Shown piece after piece: positions 1 through 6,224 of a stretch of 13,982 nt of DNA. Each line of letters starts with the position of its first letter. The stretch's first letter is position 1. This DNA is from Chloroflexota bacterium (GTDB lineage: Bacteria; Chloroflexota; UBA11872; VXOZ01), in NCBI GenBank assembly GCA_009839775.1, contig VXOZ01000001.1:1-13982 (forward strand), read 5' to 3'. The translations under genes were made by a program, and so were the position numbers. The notes beneath the pieces are model-generated. The model was given only the letters and a program-made list of their open reading frames with translations, was not told where the DNA came from and made no database searches.

Positions 1-201
1 GCGCGCTTCTTAGCCGTGGGGTTGCTGATTGCCATCTTTGGCGAGCCAATTGCGGCGTTCATCGATCAGTATCTCGACATTCTATTTGTTGTCTTCATGG
101 TTTTACTTGTAGGCGGCTTTTTCGTGATCAGGCTTTTGACGGGATCGGGCAAGCCGCCAGGGACGGCTGGGGCGGCAGCGACGGACGAGGCCGCGCCGTA
201 G
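1..201 (+). CDS. C-terminal fragment of a membrane protein, possibly DedA/VTT family
   Basis: The reading frame is open from the first base and ends at TAG 199-201, so this is the last 66 residues of a gene that starts upstream of the window. The visible part has a hydrophobic stretch at about residues 3-13, a short polar loop (FGEPIAAFIDQY), a strong second transmembrane helix at about residues 24-45, and a short Gly/Pro/Ala-rich polar tail. A loop containing GEP and then a last helix ending in GGF resembles the C-terminus of VTT (SNARE-associated/DedA-like) membrane proteins as I remember them, but no diagnostic motif lies in this fragment. That it is the end of an integral membrane protein is well supported; the family assignment is tentative. 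Confidence 0.5.
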   Translation, partial: ARFLAVGLLIAIFGEPIAAFIDQYLDILFVVFMVLLVGGFFVIRLLTGSGKPPGTAGAAATDEAAP

Positions 202-310
202 TTGCGTGACTATGGGCGCACCGGCTCGAGGCCGGGCAAGTGCTTGCCTTATCCGCTGCTTGCCGTATGATGGAAACGTACGCGAGATGGGAAGGTATTC
301 AGGGTTTGTA

Positions 311-401
311 TCCGTCACTCCGGCGCAAGCCGGAGTCCAGGGCCGGAGGTCCGGTTGGATTCCGCGCCTCCGCGGGGGTAAGCGTGCACGGGAGTGACGG
401 A
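311..401. repeat. 91-bp palindromic repeat with perfect 11-bp terminal inverted repeats
   Basis: The ends TCCGTCACTCC (311-321) and GGAGTGACGGA (391-401) are exact reverse complements. Inside are two more perfect hairpins: ACTCCGGC/GCCGGAGT (317-324 and 329-336) closing a GCAA tetraloop, and CCGCG/CGCGG (362-366 and 371-375) around CCTC. The design matches the widespread short intergenic palindromes whose conceptual translation reads TPAQAGVQ. Such elements are non-coding, so the small open frames across them should not be called as genes. It has no coding capacity and could only be moved in trans. Confidence 0.8.
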
Positions 402-402
402 C

Positions 403-461
403 CTAAACGCTCACGGTAATGTGAAGCCAGACGCCCGTGGGAATTATGGAGCTAGACGCTC
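403..461 (+). repeat. Three imperfect 10-mers with 24-25 bp period upstream of the J-domain gene
   Basis: CTAAACGCTC (403-412), CCAGACGCCC (427-436) and CTAGACGCTC (452-461) share the pattern CYARACGCYC at intervals of 24 and 25 bp. They lie between the palindromic repeat and the J-domain gene start at 501. They could be iterated binding sites or decayed repeat copies; the sequence alone does not decide. No convincing -35/-10 pair was seen in this gap. Confidence 0.3.
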
Positions 462-500
462 TTAGCTAAGGTAGCGGTAATAGGCAGCGGGTATTCTGCA

Positions 501-911
501 ATGCAGACATATTACGACGTTCTCGGTGTCCCTGAGGATGCCGAACCGGAAGAAATCGAAGCGGCGTTTCGGCGTGCGCTCGCGTCTGCGCAGGCGGATA
601 CGGATGAGGACGACGCCACAGAGGTCGCGGCGCGCGTGCGCGTGCTCGTGGAGGCTTACCAGGTGCTCTCCAACCCCGCGTACCGCGCGGCATACGACGT
701 GAAACGCGCGAAGAAGGAACCCTTCCCCGTACCCAAACCGGTTGCCGGATCCAAGCTCTTTCGCGCCCTCAAAGCCGGCGGTTCCACCTTCGTCAAGGAT
801 GTTAAGGAACAGTACGACAACGACCCCACCATCAAGGAAGACTTCGACCGATCGGTTAATCTTGGACGCAAGGTCGCCCGCGCCGCGCGCTTTCTCCGCT
901 TCTTGCGGTAA
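501..911 (+). CDS. Small J-domain-like protein lacking the HPD motif
   Basis: A 136-residue protein. Residues 4-66 align without gaps up to the HPD position with a DnaJ J domain: YYDVLGV at the start, helix II EIEAAFRRALASA, then helix III with LVEAYQVLSN and the closing YRAAYD. At the HPD position the protein reads QAD (residues 31-33), so the catalytic histidine and the proline are gone while the aspartate remains. In DnaJ the histidine-to-glutamine change abolishes stimulation of Hsp70 ATPase, so this protein probably does not act as a standard co-chaperone. The acidic loop TDEDDATE follows. The C-terminal half is charged and ends in a basic amphipathic helix (GRKVARAARFLRFLR). It has no zinc-finger or C-terminal DnaJ domains. 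Ribosome binding is weak (GCAGCGGG upstream). The gene stands alone between intergenic repeats. J-like fold is well supported; role unknown. Confidence 0.8.
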   Translation: MQTYYDVLGVPEDAEPEEIEAAFRRALASAQADTDEDDATEVAARVRVLVEAYQVLSNPAYRAAYDVKRAKKEPFPVPKPVAGSKLFRALKAGGSTFVKDVKEQYDNDPTIKEDFDRSVNLGRKVARAARFLRFLR

Positions 912-1253
912 GGCGAGTGGGATTCTCGCCCCTTGTCGCCGCACGATCATCCTAAATGGCGTTGGGCCTGCACGGCATGCGCCGAAGCTAGGAAGTCCGT
1001 GATGGACCTATACTAAGAACCTTGCCCGAGGCGGTGTTTACTTCATGCGCCAAGCCTGCCCCATGCCTCGACACTGGGAAGCGGGGGACAAGCCCCGCGC
1101 TACGGCTTGTAAGCGAACCTTGCCCTTGCACTGGCAAGCGCCCATTAACCGCGTCCACGCGCTTAGTATCAGCAGCCATTAACGTGCTCTCCTCCGCGTC
1201 CTCAGGGACGCGGAGGAGAGCGGTTAGCCTACAAATACTGCGCCAGATTGGGA
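912..1253. other. 342-bp convergent intergenic region with repeat-like sequence
   Basis: No plausible gene lies here. The stretch holds several short palindromes: GCGGGG/CCCCGC (1081-1086 and 1093-1098), part of a run reading ACAAGCCCCGCGCTACGG that resembles a dispersed intergenic repeat, and CTTGCC/GGCAAG (1119-1124 and 1133-1138). The 11-mer CCATTAACCGC at 1142-1152 recurs at 4512-4522 in another intergenic gap. The region ends with the terminator-like hairpin listed separately. Short frames here look like readings of repeat sequence. Confidence 0.5.
1186..1221. terminator. Perfect 16-bp hairpin with TCAG loop, probable bidirectional terminator
   Basis: Bases 1186-1201 and 1206-1221 are exact reverse complements, separated by the 4-base loop TCAG. 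The hairpin starts 33 bases past the stop of the solute-binding protein gene on the minus strand and lies between two convergent genes, which is where a shared terminator is expected. Neither side has a run of T, so it may act as a factor-dependent terminator or as a 3'-end stabiliser instead of a classical intrinsic terminator. Confidence 0.65.
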
Positions 1254-2633
1254 TTACTTGAACTCATCCGGGCGCTCGCTCAAGACTGCGTTGGCGGCAT
1301 CTGCCGAGGCTTTCATGGCTTCCGGCACTGTCTTCTCGCCGGTATACATCGGCTCAAGCTCAGCACTGGCGGCCTTGCGCCATGCGTCTACGTCCGGCGT
1401 GATGAAGAAGTCTCGTCCGTGCTGCTGCCATTGCTCTATGATGGGAGAGAAGTCCAGATTGGGGAAGTTCTTTTGGAATTCTCCGGTGACGCTCGCCAGG
1501 CCGGGGTAGTTCTGGGTTGTCCAGAGCGTCTGTCCTACTTCACCGGCAATGACCTTCATCACCTCCCAGGCAGCGTCCGGCACTTTACTCAGTCCCATGA
1601 TCGACCACGAGTTGCTATGTACTTCCACTGTCCGGGCCGCGGGGCCGCTGGGAATAGCGGTCATGCCGAGATCGTCACCAATCTTCCCCACCACGTTCAC
1701 GAGGGGATACATGTGGAAGGAGTCCATGGCAGCAATGCCGCTGCCCATCACCGAACCGCCGCCTTGCGTCCGCAGTTCGCCCCGCTCCTCGCCCCAGGGT
1801 ACGATCTTGTGCTTGAGGATAAAGTCCACGAATACCTGCGCGCCCCCGATGGCGAGCTGGTCCTCGCCGTACACCACGCGATCCCGGGCCTCATTCAGCA
1901 CCTGGCCGCCATTGTTGAGCATGAAGGTGCCTAAGCCTACGTTGATGCCCGTGTAGCCGAAGTTATAGCCCCATTGCTCGGTCTTGTCACCCGTGCGTAC
2001 GGTGAGCTTCGTGGCATTGGTGATGACGTCGTCCCACGTCCACTCAGGTGTGGGATACTCCATACCCTCTTTGTCGAAGATCGCCTTATTGTAGAAGAGC
2101 AGCTCGCCGCTCACCTGGAACGGCAACGCATAGAGCTTGTTCTTGAAGAGCCAGGACGCCGTGTCCAGAAACTCCTCTCGCGCTATATTGTCCCTGGCCA
2201 TCTGCTCGTCCAGCGACGCAAACGTGCCGCGCGCCGCGCCCACCTGCACCCAGTTGATCTGGTTTACGACAATGTCATAGGTCGTTTGTCCGCCCGCGAA
2301 CTCGGTCTGCAACTTCTCCCACAGGTTCGTCCCCGGTGGGGTTATCGTCAGTGTGACACGCTCGCCTTGCAAGACGTCGTTAGCGGCGACTTCCATCTCA
2401 CCCAGGGTCTTATTGCGCTCCTCGCCCAGGTTATAGCAGGCCCATATGACTTCGGTGACTTCAGCCGCTTCCGGCGCGGCCGCTTTGGCTTCCGGCTCTG
2501 CCGCCTCGGGCGCATCTGCCGGTGCCGCTACCGGCACTGCGCCGCAGGCAGCCAAGAAAGCGCCGGCCATGGTCGCGGTTCCAGCGAGAAAGCCGCGTCT
2601 CGTCACGGGAACTGTCGTGATTGCACGTCTCAT
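1254..2633 (-). CDS. Tat/lipoprotein extracellular solute-binding protein of a carbohydrate-type ABC importer
   Basis: A 459-residue protein, a normal size for the family 1 extracellular solute-binding proteins that capture sugars or related solutes for ABC importers. Residues 11-31 give a twin-arginine motif (TRRGFLAG), a short hydrophobic core and a lipobox LAAC with the lipidated cysteine at residue 30. This predicts Tat export after folding and anchoring to the outer face of the cytoplasmic membrane. A linker rich in Ala, Pro and Glu (about 32-60) follows. The mature part has family features such as YDIVVNQ, the region LYALPFQVSGELLFYNKAIFD, then PEWTWDD, and GIAAMDSFHMYPL. The start is supported by GGAGGAG at 2641-2647. 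No permease or ATPase gene lies next to it: the flanking genes are unrelated, so its transporter partner must be encoded elsewhere. The substrate cannot be named from sequence. Confidence 0.9.
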   Translation of the reverse strand: MRRAITTVPVTRRGFLAGTATMAGAFLAACGAVPVAAPADAPEAAEPEAKAAAPEAAEVTEVIWACYNLGEERNKTLGEMEVAANDVLQGERVTLTITPPGTNLWEKLQTEFAGGQTTYDIVVNQINWVQVGAARGTFASLDEQMARDNIAREEFLDTASWLFKNKLYALPFQVSGELLFYNKAIFDKEGMEYPTPEWTWDDVITNATKLTVRTGDKTEQWGYNFGYTGINVGLGTFMLNNGGQVLNEARDRVVYGEDQLAIGGAQVFVDFILKHKIVPWGEERGELRTQGGGSVMGSGIAAMDSFHMYPLVNVVGKIGDDLGMTAIPSGPAARTVEVHSNSWSIMGLSKVPDAAWEVMKVIAGEVGQTLWTTQNYPGLASVTGEFQKNFPNLDFSPIIEQWQQHGRDFFITPDVDAWRKAASAELEPMYTGEKTVPEAMKASADAANAVLSERPDEFK

Positions 2634-2709
2634 CGCTTACCTCCTCCAGTCAATTGAGGTACGTCAACACACTACAGCGTCAGTATATACCCTTATGGGA
2701 CAGTGTCAA
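2634..2709 (-). promoter_or_regulatory. Near-consensus sigma70-type promoter and RBS for the solute-binding protein gene
   Basis: On the minus strand, TTGACA (2704-2709) is followed by a 16-bp spacer and TATACT (2682-2687). The -35 is perfect and the -10 matches five of six bases. Transcription would begin near 2675, giving a leader of about 40 nt that contains GGAGGAG (2641-2647) seven bases before the ATG. This is the best-formed housekeeping promoter in the window, suggesting strong basal expression. No operator palindrome was seen around it. Confidence 0.75.
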
Positions 2710-2910
2710 GAGTATAGAGGCAGGTTAAGCCGGACGTGTCGATTATTCAGTGTGAAAGTCAAGCGCCCTGCAACCCGTTCAGGACAATAGCGAGAGTGGC
2801 CGTCACCAATGCTGTCGCCCATTCTCATAGCAATGACAGACGAAAGTTCGTTCGTGCTTTAGAATGAGGGAAAACTCCCGACCGAAAAAGCCACCAGGCA
2901 ATGGCACACC

Positions 2911-3633
2911 ATGACACGTGAAGACATCTATGCGGCGGTACAGTCTCGTGTCGCAGAAGCGGACCTGTTCGCGGCCAGCGCTCTCGTGCTTGGCGTCGGC
3001 GATGCCCAGGCAGTCGCCGTTTCTTTCGAGAATCTCATCCTCGATTGTTACCACAGAACCAAGTCAGTTGAACAAGCGCTGCACTTTGGCAGTGCCGGTA
3101 TTCACTATTGCCTGGCAAGCGCGCGAGAACTGGACGGCAATGACGATACCGCCGCTAAAGAATTCCGCTACGCGGCCAAGCGCATGGCAACCAACGTGGC
3201 TTCTTTCACGTGGCCCGGCTGGGACGAACCGGGCATCGCGATTTCGGCTGACCAAATGCGGCAAGGCCTCCTGTACGCTCGCTACAGCGTGCGCCAACTC
3301 CATGAACTCGACCCGACCGCAGAACAACTAGCATTCACGTACTGGTTCCTGGGCGCGCATCTCATGGCGGATGGGCTGTATGCGGAAGCCCAAGCGGTGT
3401 TCGCGTCTGCCCTCGCCTACAATCGCGAGCACGGCGACGACCCGGAGGGCCGTCTCATGCTGGAAGGATACGTCGGGTTGACGAAGCTGCTCGCCGGTCA
3501 AGAGCAGTGTGGCGATACCGAGTATTGCGCCGCAATTACCGCCCTACAGGCGCGCGACAGCGAGGATGCTCAGTACTATGTCGAGCAACTCATGACCGCC
3601 CGCACCGTCTTTGCACCCCCGAAAAGCCTGTGA
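2911..3633 (+). CDS. Hypothetical TPR-like protein, function unknown
   Basis: A 240-residue soluble protein with no signal peptide or membrane helix. It is largely alpha-helical. Residues 140-175 (AFTYWFLGAHLMADGLYAEA, then QAVFASALAYN) match the spacing of a tetratricopeptide repeat: W/LG, then Y/A, then F and A. The region at 56-92 looks like a second helical pair. TPR units usually serve as protein-binding scaffolds. A tryptophan-rich stretch, FTWPGWDEPG (99-108), separates the halves. No catalytic motif is recognised. The gene is divergent from the solute-binding protein gene and ends in its own terminator, so it is probably monocistronic. The ribosome site is weak (AGG about 12 bases before ATG). 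The reading frame is convincing; the function is not known. Confidence 0.75.
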   Translation: MTREDIYAAVQSRVAEADLFAASALVLGVGDAQAVAVSFENLILDCYHRTKSVEQALHFGSAGIHYCLASARELDGNDDTAAKEFRYAAKRMATNVASFTWPGWDEPGIAISADQMRQGLLYARYSVRQLHELDPTAEQLAFTYWFLGAHLMADGLYAEAQAVFASALAYNREHGDDPEGRLMLEGYVGLTKLLAGQEQCGDTEYCAAITALQARDSEDAQYYVEQLMTARTVFAPPKSL

Positions 3634-3712
3634 GCGTCCACCCAAGCATGGGCAACACTATGAAGTGCCCCCTGTTCAGTGGTATCGCTAACAGGAGAAG
3701 GCGCCGACTTCC

Positions 3713-3741
3713 CCCTCTCCCCGAGGAGAGGGAGTCTTTTT
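3713..3741 (+). terminator. Rho-independent terminator after the TPR-like gene
   Basis: CCCTCTCC (3713-3720) pairs exactly with GGAGAGGG (3725-3732) around the loop CCGA, followed by AGTC and a run of five T (3737-3741). An upstream GAC with the downstream AGTC can extend the stem imperfectly. It lies about 80 bases past the stop at 3633 and reads correctly for the + strand. The sequence also resembles the common CCCTCTCCCC...GGAGAGGG intergenic palindromes, so it may be a repeat that serves as a terminator. Confidence 0.8.
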
Positions 3742-3806
3742 GCCTGTCGTCCCGGTTTGCGCAGAGGTCTCCGGGGTGAGCGGGCAGCCGCTTAGGTAGT
3801 GGGTGT

Positions 3807-4364
3807 TCAGTTGCGCACAATCACCCCACACGCGATGCGGGCGCCGGCGGCGGGGTCATCGCCGTAGGTGTCTGGCTTCTCGTGGATGATGATCGCGGAG
3901 CCGTCCTCGTCGAAGAGCGAATGAACGACGCCTGCCGTTAGTGTGACGGCGCTGGTGAAGACATCAGCGCGGACCGTGCCGTCGGCTGCCGCAAAGATGT
4001 TCGGCAGATCGCCGGCGTGCACACCGCCTTCATGTTCGTATCCATGCCCGTGCCCTCGCGGCGCAAAGTGCCCACCGGCCGCCGTGAAGTCCGGTGTGCA
4101 GCTACCCGTCTCATGAATGTGGAATCCGTGTCCGCCCGGCGTCAGTCCGGTCAATTCTGCCGCGATGATGACGCCATGGGGCCCTTGGGTCAAGGTTACC
4201 GTGCCTACTTCGGCGCCGTCCGGCCCGGCCATGGTGGCCGTTGCGGTCTCGCCCACTGCCAAAGGTACGCTTGGCGCTTCTTGGACTTGAACCGAACATC
4301 CCGCCAGGAGCAACATTGCCCCCGCTAAAAGCATGAGAGGCGCGACATTGCGCAAAGTCTGCAT
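3807..4364 (-). CDS. sodC: Cu/Zn superoxide dismutase, lipoprotein form
   Basis: A 185-residue protein that converts superoxide to hydrogen peroxide and oxygen outside the cytoplasm. The signal peptide ends in the lipobox LAGC, giving lipidated Cys23 and anchoring at the membrane surface. All metal ligands are visible: copper His82 and His84 (GFHIHETGSC), bridging His99 (GGHFAP), zinc His107, His116 and Asp119 (VHAGDLPNI), and copper His161 (IIIHEKPD). The disulfide pair is Cys89 and Cys179, and the active-site arginine is Arg176 in GARIACGVI. The length is normal once the signal is removed, so the enzyme should be active. AAGGA at 4372-4376 supports the start. It is transcribed alone, with its 3' end facing the TPR-like gene. 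Confidence 0.95.
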   Translation of the reverse strand: MQTLRNVAPLMLLAGAMLLLAGCSVQVQEAPSVPLAVGETATATMAGPDGAEVGTVTLTQGPHGVIIAAELTGLTPGGHGFHIHETGSCTPDFTAAGGHFAPRGHGHGYEHEGGVHAGDLPNIFAAADGTVRADVFTSAVTLTAGVVHSLFDEDGSAIIIHEKPDTYGDDPAAGARIACGVIVRN

Positions 4365-4403
4365 CCTACTTTCCTTTCACAAGCTTTCGACTACCACAAA
4401 ACT

Positions 4404-4440
4404 ATTCTACAGAACACTGGCCTTTTGAGAAACACCAGTG
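4404..4440 (-). promoter_or_regulatory. Possible sodC promoter overlapped by an inverted repeat
   Basis: On the minus strand TTCTCA (4426-4431), a 16-bp spacer and TAGAAT (4404-4409) form a weak promoter about 40 bases before the sodC start. The inverted repeat CACTGG (4415-4420) / CCAGTG (4435-4440) flanks and overlaps the -35 region, where a repressor could bind. The -10 is reasonable, the -35 matches only about half the consensus, and the palindrome is short, so this is tentative. Confidence 0.35.
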
Positions 4441-4783
4441 GCCCTGCAGACGTTGCTCTCAGGTTGATTTTGCCAACGCAGTCCAGGCAAGACGTCCACC
4501 TCGGAAGTCTTCCATTAACCGCATGCCCTTCAACGCGCACAGGACACCCTAAGTGGTAGACTGAGCCTGTTGGCTGGGCCGCAATAGTGCTCGAAGGGAG
4601 CCGCACGTTTACGTGAGTAACTCCAACGGCCTCTAAGTGGATGACGGTGAGCTTTCACGGTATGTCTCCCAGCGACGCAACGAGAAAACGGTGGCTGCGC
4701 CGCAGCAGTGAGGGTTCACCATTGTCGGTCAAGACGACAAGCACCAAGCCCACCCAATTACCGGCTAGGGGGTAGCGCGAATC
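4441..4783. other. Divergent intergenic region without a recognisable gene
   Basis: This gap separates sodC from the aminotransferase gene. It contains a second copy of CCATTAACCGC (4512-4522), also found at 1142-1152, within sequence that looks like a decayed intergenic repeat. Closer to the aminotransferase are three small palindromes: CACGT/ACGTG (4604-4608 and 4611-4615), GCTGCG/CGCAGC (4694-4706) and TTGTCG/CGACAA (4722-4727 and 4735-4740). The last lies about 45 bases before the start codon and could be an operator. No convincing promoter pair was found. Confidence 0.4.
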
Positions 4784-6115
4784 ATGACGCAAAGCAGAGT
4801 ACAGCGGTCGCTCGATCTCTATGCGAAGGCTGACCGGCTCATTCCCGGCAGGACGCAACTCATCAGCCGGCGGGCAAGCAGCTTCGCCCATCCCATCAGC
4901 CCCATTTACGCCGCGCACGCTAAGGGTTCGCGCTTCACGGACGTGGACGGCAATGAGTACATCGACTGGGTAAACGCGGTGACGGCCATCATCCTCGGTC
5001 ACGCCGACGACGTGGTGGATGGCGCGGTTAAGGAGCAGATCGACAGAGGCAGCCTCTACAGCCTGAATAGCCCGCTGGAGGTCGAACTCGCCGAAATCTT
5101 GGTGGATACCATCCCCAGCGCGGAGATGGTGCGTTACACCAAAGGCGGCGGCGAGGCGTGCGCTGTGGCCGTGCGCATCGCGCGCGGCACCACCGGCAAA
5201 GACACAATCTTCTTCTCCGGCTATCACGGCTGGCACGACTGGTACCAATCGGCCAACTACCTCGCCGACCCGGAAACCGATGAGTTTCCTTTCGCGGGCA
5301 TCGAGCCCATCGGCGTGCCGCGGGCGCTGGCGGGCACGGCGCTTCCTTTTACCTATGGCGACCTTGACGGCTTGGAGCAACTCTTTGCGGAACACAAAGG
5401 CGCGGTCGCGGCGGTGATGATGGAAGCCATGCGCTCCGAGCCGCCTCCGCCGGGTTACCTGGAAGCGGTGAAGGCCATGTGTCACGCCAACGACGCGCTC
5501 TTCATCCTGGACGAAGTATCGTCAGGCTGGCGGCTTTCCCTGGGCAGCGCGCAGGAATGGCTCGGCGTCACACCGGATATGTCCACCTTCGCCAAGTCCA
5601 TGTCGAACGGCTATGCCATGGGCTGCGTGGTCGGTTCCCGCGCGGCGATGGAGCCCGCCGCCCGCATGTTTGTATCCAGTTCGTATTGGAGCGAAGCCGT
5701 GGGCTTGGCGGCATCAGTGGCGACCATCACCGAGCTCAAGCGGCGCGACGGTCCGGCGCGTTTTAAGGAAATCGGTGAGAAGGTGAAGGCCGCGCTCCAG
5801 GGCGCAATAGATGCGATGGGCGTAAAGGCCTCGGTCACCGGCGTCCATACGCTGCCGACGCTGGTATTCGATCTGCCGGACCCCGCTCTGAAGAAGCCCA
5901 TCGAAACGTTGTTTATCCAGGAGATGGCCAAGCGCGGCGTCTTCTGCCACATGACGTTCACGGCGACGCTCGCACACAGTGATGAGGACATCGCCATCAC
6001 GGCTGCGGCTGCTGCTGCGTCGTTGGAAGTCGTGAAGCGCGGCCTGACCGGCGAACTCGATTCCTTGCTCGAGGCCGAGACGCAGCGCGAACCGTTTCGC
6101 CGTCTCGTGCGGTAG
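4784..6115 (+). CDS. Class III PLP aminotransferase, glutamate-1-semialdehyde aminomutase-like
   Basis: A 443-residue fold-type I, pyridoxal-phosphate-dependent class III aminotransferase of normal length. Visible landmarks: DVDGNEYIDW (53-62), a phosphate-loop region KGGGEA (120-125), the cofactor-stacking motif YHGWHDW (147-153), the cofactor aspartate Asp243 in FILDEVSSGWR, and the Schiff-base lysine Lys271 in FAKSMSNGYAMG. The order matches glutamate-1-semialdehyde 2,1-aminomutase relatives. However, the usual Ser/Thr-Glu-Ala of the phosphate loop is GGEA, and no other tetrapyrrole gene is nearby. It may therefore transfer amino groups onto another substrate, for example in sugar or secondary metabolism; this is inference. 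AGGGGGT (4767-4773), ten bases before ATG, supports the start. The glycosyltransferase genes start 110 bases downstream on the same strand, so co-transcription is possible but not proven. Confidence 0.88.
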   Translation: MTQSRVQRSLDLYAKADRLIPGRTQLISRRASSFAHPISPIYAAHAKGSRFTDVDGNEYIDWVNAVTAIILGHADDVVDGAVKEQIDRGSLYSLNSPLEVELAEILVDTIPSAEMVRYTKGGGEACAVAVRIARGTTGKDTIFFSGYHGWHDWYQSANYLADPETDEFPFAGIEPIGVPRALAGTALPFTYGDLDGLEQLFAEHKGAVAAVMMEAMRSEPPPPGYLEAVKAMCHANDALFILDEVSSGWRLSLGSAQEWLGVTPDMSTFAKSMSNGYAMGCVVGSRAAMEPAARMFVSSSYWSEAVGLAASVATITELKRRDGPARFKEIGEKVKAALQGAIDAMGVKASVTGVHTLPTLVFDLPDPALKKPIETLFIQEMAKRGVFCHMTFTATLAHSDEDIAITAAAAAASLEVVKRGLTGELDSLLEAETQREPFRRLVR

Positions 6116-6161
6116 CGCGCTGGGCGAAGATTGCGAGCGGACCGAAATGCAGCGCGGCTCC

Positions 6162-6192
6162 TTGCGTGGAGAAGTGTAAATTCACGCATAAT
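6162..6192 (+). promoter_or_regulatory. Possible weak promoter for the glycosyltransferase cluster
   Basis: TTGCGT (6162-6167) and CATAAT (6187-6192) lie in the 109-bp gap before the first GT2 gene. The -10 matches five of six consensus bases, but the spacer of 19 bp is long. It would start transcription near 6199, just before the GAGGAG at 6201-6206. It is offered only as the best candidate in the gap. Confidence 0.3.
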
Positions 6193-6224
6193 CTAAGCAA
6201 GAGGAGTCACGCGGTGTCAAGGAG

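Noticed and set aside
206..397. 63-codon frame containing VTPAQAGVQ
   Set aside because: It reads through the palindromic repeat; such translations are a known artefact of these elements.
1248..1934. 228-codon + strand frame over the solute-binding protein gene
   Set aside because: The minus-strand gene has a signal peptide, conserved family segments, promoter and RBS; the + strand frame has none of these.
4655..5485. Long antisense open frame (276 codons) over the aminotransferase gene
   Set aside because: It is rich in His and Arg with no domain, and lies opposite a clear enzyme; it is a by-product of GC-rich codon usage.
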